The notes under the pieces are model-generated. The model had not been told where the DNA came from. It was given only the letters and a program-made list of their open reading frames with translations, and did not search any database. From positions 124,001-188,000 of the forward strand of contig NZ_CP017075.1 in assembly GCF_001742225.1 (NCBI RefSeq): DNA of 64,000 bases. The letters are read 5' to 3'. This DNA is from Novosphingobium resinovorum (lineage in GTDB: Bacteria; Pseudomonadota; Alphaproteobacteria; Sphingomonadales; Sphingomonadaceae). How positions within the stretch are numbered: position 1 is the stretch's first letter; the number at the start of each line of letters is the position of its first letter. The translations under genes were made by a program, and so were the position numbers. Positions 61,178 through 64,000 of this stretch are shown one piece after another.

Positions 61178-61465
61178 ATGGAAAAAGGCGGCTTCAGCTA
61201 CATCATGGCGAACCGGCCCTTCGGCGTGCTCTATGTCGGCGTCACTAACGACATTCATGTTCGGATGCACCAGCATTACGAAGGGCGCGGATCGCGTTTT
61301 TGCCAGCGCTACGGTATCGACCGGCTGGTGCTGGTCGAGCCGCATGGCTCCATTCAGGAGGCCATCGCGCGCGAAAAGCAGCTGAAGGCCTGGCGGCGAG
61401 AGTGGAAACTGGAATTGATAGAACAGGTCAATCCGATATGGGATGACCTGTCCGGGTTGTTGTAA
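61178..61465 (+). CDS. GIY-YIG domain protein
   Basis: The 95-residue protein is a single GIY-YIG nuclease-like domain: GGFSYIMANRPFGVLYVGVTNDI contains the two motif halves, followed by RMHQHYEG, SRFCQRYGIDRLV and IAREKQLKAWRREWK. Proteins like this (UPF0213/YhbQ-like) are common in alphaproteobacteria, with unclear function. The start could be ATG 61166 or 61178; I take 61178, closest to the family's N-terminus. It follows a REP-like repeat. Confidence 0.85.
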   Translation: MEKGGFSYIMANRPFGVLYVGVTNDIHVRMHQHYEGRGSRFCQRYGIDRLVLVEPHGSIQEAIAREKQLKAWRREWKLELIEQVNPIWDDLSGLL

Positions 61466-61473
61466 ATCGGGCT

Positions 61474-62052
61474 CTAAACGTCCTGAGCGCCGAGCCAGTG
61501 CTCGTTTTCGGGCGGGACGAAGTTGACGATCCGATCGATCATCGCCTCGGGGTCCTTCTCGACGATCAGCATCGCGCGGTGGCGCGGCTGGAGGAAGCCT
61601 TCCTCCACCACGTTGTCGATGAACTGGCCCAGCCCCGAGTAGAACCCGTTCACGTCAAGCAGGCCCACCGGCTTGTTGTGATAGCCGAGCTGCGTCCAGC
61701 ACCACGCCTCGAACATTTCCTCGAACGTGCCGATGCCGCCGGGCAGGGTGACGAAACCGTCCGAGAGGTTGGCCATCATCGCCTTGCGCTCGTGCATGGT
61801 CTTGACGACGTGAAGCTCGGTGATGCCCTGGTGGTCGTGCTCGCGCGCGCGAAGGGCCTCGGGGATGACGCCGATGACTTCGCCGCCCGCCGCGCAGGCC
61901 GCGTCCGCGACCACGCCCATCAGGCCGACCATGCCGCCGCCGTAGACGAGGCCGATGCCGCGCTTGGCCAGCAGCGTACCGAACTGGTGCGCAGCTTCGC
62001 GATACAGGGGATTAACGCCCGCAGAGGAGCCGAGATAGACGCAGATCCGCAT
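61474..62052 (-). CDS. LOG-family nucleotide 5'-phosphoribohydrolase (TIGR00730)
   Basis: The 192-residue Rossmann-fold protein has VYLGSSAGVNPLYREAA, LVYGGGMVGLMGVVADAA and the family motif LPGGIGTFEEMFEAWCW. LOG-family enzymes cleave AMP-like nucleotides to base and ribose 5-phosphate, including cytokinin ribotides. It starts two bases after the phosphoribosyltransferase stop, so the two are one operon. Its end faces the GIY-YIG gene. Confidence 0.92.
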   Translation of the reverse strand: MRICVYLGSSAGVNPLYREAAHQFGTLLAKRGIGLVYGGGMVGLMGVVADAACAAGGEVIGVIPEALRAREHDHQGITELHVVKTMHERKAMMANLSDGFVTLPGGIGTFEEMFEAWCWTQLGYHNKPVGLLDVNGFYSGLGQFIDNVVEEGFLQPRHRAMLIVEKDPEAMIDRIVNFVPPENEHWLGAQDV

Positions 62053-62054
62053 GA

Positions 62055-62588
62055 TCAGCCAAGCCTCTCGGGGACCGAGCGCGCTTCCTCGACGATGGCG
62101 TCCTTGGTGCCGACCGATTCCCACGGGAACACGAACCAGCGCTTGTCCTCGTCACGGTCGATGGCGTCGACGTAGAGTTCGGCCACGGCCTTGGAACGGG
62201 TGTTGTTGATCAGCACCGCGAAGCGCAGGTTTTCGGCATCGCAGCCGTTGTCGCCCAGCAGATTGCGGATGTACTCGATGGTGCCGCCGCTGTCGTTGAT
62301 GTCGTCGACGAAGAGCAGGCGCTTGCCCTCGGCGGTCATCCCTGCGACCTTGCCGAGCAGTTCGTCGGCAAAGCCGGGAACCTTGGCCGAGTGGTCGATC
62401 GACAGCATCGGCACTTCGAGCTGGTGCGAGATGTAGACCGCCGGCACGAGGCCGCCGCGGCCGACGCCGATGATGAATTCGGGCTGCCATTCGCCTTCGC
62501 GGATCTTGCGCGAGAGCACGCGGACTTTGGCGAGGAAGTCCTCGTAGTATTCGAGGTAATGCAGTTGCGGTTCTTCGGTCTGGCTCAT
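62055..62588 (-). CDS. type I phosphoribosyltransferase
   Basis: The 177-residue protein has the PRPP-binding motif LLFVDDINDSGGTIEYI (about residues 91-107) and an N-terminal IIGVGRGGLVPAVYIS. It resembles bacterial xanthine/hypoxanthine phosphoribosyltransferases, which salvage free purines to nucleotides. The overlap-close downstream gene makes the reverse type of product (free base). The base specificity is not established. Confidence 0.9.
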   Translation of the reverse strand: MSQTEEPQLHYLEYYEDFLAKVRVLSRKIREGEWQPEFIIGVGRGGLVPAVYISHQLEVPMLSIDHSAKVPGFADELLGKVAGMTAEGKRLLFVDDINDSGGTIEYIRNLLGDNGCDAENLRFAVLINNTRSKAVAELYVDAIDRDEDKRWFVFPWESVGTKDAIVEEARSVPERLG

Positions 62589-62670
62589 GCGGAGCGAATC
62601 CTGTCCGGCGATGTCGGGAAAGGTGTGCCGATAGGGACACTATGGCGCAAGGGCAACCGGGTGAGCAGCA

Positions 62671-63612
62671 TCATGCGTCGTTCTCTTCCGTCGAGAGCAT
62701 CGATTCCACATAGCTGAGGCCCGCGAACCCGTTCTCGATCTCCGACAGAACGAGACTGGCCGCATAGGAAGGGGTGCGCGCGGAGTTGGTACAGAGCGCC
62801 AGCGTCATCGGCCGCAGCAGCGCGTCGGAGATGCGGGTGAAGGACACCTGGCCCGCTTGCACTTCGGTGATCACGTCGAGGGAGGACAGGATACCCACGC
62901 CCGCCCCGGCCTGCACCAGCGAGGCGATCATCTGGATGTTGTCGGAGGTCGCGATCCGGCTCATGTCCATGCCTGTCGTGCCTTCGAGGACGGCGATCTG
63001 CTGGCTGATCGCCAGAACTTCGGCCGGGACGATCAGCGGCTCGCCGATGGCGGCGGAGAAGCGGGCCTCGGACAGTTCGCCCAGCGGGTGCCCCGGCAGC
63101 GTGATGAAGCCCAGAACCACTTCCACGAAGGCGCGTACCGTCAGGTCGCGGTAGCTGTGCGGTTCGAACAGGATGCCGAAATCGACCTCGCCGCTGGCGA
63201 CGGCTTTGCGCACCTCGTCGTTGGCCTGAACCTTCACGCCGACGGTAATGCCCGGATACCGTTCCTGCACCGAGCGGACGACCGAGGGAATGTAGCCCTT
63301 GGCCAGCGCGTCGATGATGGCGAAGTCCACGTGACCGCGTTTGAGCCCGCGCAAGTCCTCTATCTGCGCGCGGATGTCCTGCATGTTCTTCTGCCAGCGG
63401 TTGCCCGCCGCCATCATGATCTCTCCCGCCGCCGTCAGGCGCAGGCCGGTGGGCAGACGCTCGAACAGGGGTGTGCCGATCTCCGCCTCGACGTTGAGGA
63501 TCTGGCGGGCGATGGCGGAGGCCGAGACATTGAGTTCGTCGGCGGCCTTGCGGATCGAACCGTGGCGGCCGACGACCATGAAATAGCGCAGAAAACGGGA
63601 AAAGGCGGGCAT
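62671..63612 (-). CDS. LysR-family regulator, probable purine-cluster regulator
   Basis: The 313-residue protein has a LysR helix-turn-helix (RFLRYFMVVGRHGSIRKAADELNVSASAIARQILNVEAEIG) and an effector domain with GYIPSVVRSVQERYPGITV and AGAGVGILSSLD. Its promoter contains a 35-bp element shared with the hpxX promoter, so I infer it controls itself and the purine genes. The effector may be a purine catabolite. It is divergent from a truncated exported-protein gene. Confidence 0.9.
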   Translation of the reverse strand: MPAFSRFLRYFMVVGRHGSIRKAADELNVSASAIARQILNVEAEIGTPLFERLPTGLRLTAAGEIMMAAGNRWQKNMQDIRAQIEDLRGLKRGHVDFAIIDALAKGYIPSVVRSVQERYPGITVGVKVQANDEVRKAVASGEVDFGILFEPHSYRDLTVRAFVEVVLGFITLPGHPLGELSEARFSAAIGEPLIVPAEVLAISQQIAVLEGTTGMDMSRIATSDNIQMIASLVQAGAGVGILSSLDVITEVQAGQVSFTRISDALLRPMTLALCTNSARTPSYAASLVLSEIENGFAGLSYVESMLSTEENDA

Positions 63613-63633
63613 GGCGACTTTAGACCTGCTCTA

Positions 63634-63668
63634 ATTTTTGCAACGGACCGTGGGATTCATTGCGTTTG
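63634..63668. promoter_or_regulatory. candidate LysR-type operator (second copy)
   Basis: The 35-bp element begins 22 bases upstream of the LysR start and is 28/35 identical to 42180-42214. It keeps the outer blocks ATTTTTGCAACG and TCATTGCGTTTG while the centre differs. The position fits autoregulation plus control of the divergent gene at 63866. Confidence 0.6.
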
Positions 63669-63791
63669 CTAGCACTATCTCCTGTGCCGTACCACCGCTA
63701 GCAATACCGGAAGGTGCGATCCGACGAACGCGATTTCCCGATCCTCTCCCTACAGGGGGATCGTCGGTCGCCGGAGCCGCACTTTTGGTAA

Positions 63792-63854
63792 GGGGGCGCG
63801 CCGGTGCCGGGTGAATCCACCGAACCTGCGCGGGTGCGCCCCCCGTTCTCGGGG
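63792..63854 (+). promoter_or_regulatory. structured leader with mutually exclusive hairpins
   Basis: GGGGGCGC (63792-63799) can pair with GCGCCCCC (63836-63843) around an inner CGGTG/CACCG stem. Alternatively CCCCG (63841-63845) pairs with CGGGG (63850-63854). The two share bases, and the second stem covers the GGGG that lies before the ATG at 63866. This is the layout of a riboswitch or attenuator. I cannot match it to a known class, and base pairing was judged by eye. Confidence 0.35.
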
Positions 63855-63865
63855 TTCTAGTTACA

Positions 63866-64000
63866 ATGATTGCTTATCGATCCGGCCGCCCCTTGAGGGC
63901 TTCCTTGCGTGCGCTGGCGCTTGCCGCAGCAGCGGGCCTGCTTGCGCCCGTCGCTGCGGCAGCGGCGGAGCCTGCCTTGCCGGAAATTCCCAAGGTCACG
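63866..64000 (+). CDS. exported protein, N-terminal part only
   Basis: The reading frame runs off the window after 45 residues. It starts MIAYRSGRPLRASLRALALA and has a long Ala-rich hydrophobic core with likely cleavage before AEPALPEIPK, so it is a signal peptide. The type of protein cannot be determined. It is divergent from the LysR regulator and has the unusual structured leader upstream, so it may belong to the same regulon. Confidence 0.6.
   Translation, partial: MIAYRSGRPLRASLRALALAAAAGLLAPVAAAAAEPALPEIPKVT

Noticed and set aside
63781..63850. Cobalamin riboswitch
   Set aside because: There is a passing similarity (GGTG...AATCC) but no B12 box or CCCCGCAACTGT-type core; kept only as an unclassified structured leader.

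Overview
This is GC-rich, densely packed chromosomal DNA with tight ATGA/GTGA/TAATG gene overlaps and frequent TTG and GTG starts. Gene content (TonB-linked iron genes, DUF2271/DUF4198/PepSY/ApbE set, two long DmdC-type acyl-CoA dehydrogenases, HAD-first FadB) and the intergenic inverted repeats point to an alphaproteobacterium of the Sphingomonadaceae, Novosphingobium-like; the genus is an inference. I saw no rRNA, tRNA, CRISPR array or prophage.

Layout. 0.1-2.5 kb: a large secreted protein of unknown function. 2.5-8.5 kb: an iron/flavin redox operon on the minus strand (PepSY membrane protein, DUF2271 protein with a canonical flavinylation motif, DUF4198 protein, ApbE flavin transferase, PKHD dioxygenase, FMN alpha-hydroxyacid oxidase), divergent from a tonB gene with a Fur-like box. 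8.5-14 kb: single-domain response regulator, multi-PAS hybrid histidine kinase and a diguanylate cyclase. 14.2-17.4 kb: membrane-anchored RimK-like ligase coupled to a TSUP exporter, then an acyltransferase. 17.6-30.3 kb: fatty acid beta-oxidation (two acyl-CoA dehydrogenases, TetR and MerR regulators, TesB, FadD, FadL, thiolase, HAD/ECH fusion). 30.5-33.6 kb: leucine dehydrogenase, Lrp regulator, MHS transporter. 33.9-37.7 kb: PaoABC-type periplasmic aldehyde oxidoreductase, followed by an IS200/IS605-type element with a perfect 29-bp leader palindrome. 38.5-42.1 kb: LysR regulator, aldo/keto reductase, and fumC preceded by a second Fur-like box.

42.2-61.0 kb is the highlight: about 18.7 kb of co-directional purine-catabolism genes. 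Bases are released (secreted nucleosidase), imported (AzgA-type permease) and deaminated (guanine and adenine deaminases). They are oxidised to urate (XdhABC), then taken through 5-hydroxyisourate (UraH), OHCU (UraD), allantoin (PuuE), allantoate (AllC-type) and ureidoglycine (PucG-type) to oxalurate. HpxXYZ plus HpxW probably finish oxalurate via oxamate. No known urate oxidase is present. Instead an FMO-like two-dinucleotide flavoprotein sits between uraD and uraH, overlapping both by four bases, and is a candidate for a non-orthologous urate-oxidising enzyme. A LysR gene at 62.7-63.6 kb has in its promoter a 35-bp element (28/35 identical) that recurs upstream of hpxX, so it is the probable regulator of the whole cluster.

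Between these, five inverted-repeat copies of one family (core CTTCGACAAGCTCAG), and two each of two other families, occupy intergenic gaps, including gaps inside the purine operon. The window closes with a LOG-type nucleotide hydrolase plus phosphoribosyltransferase operon and a truncated exported-protein gene behind a structured leader.
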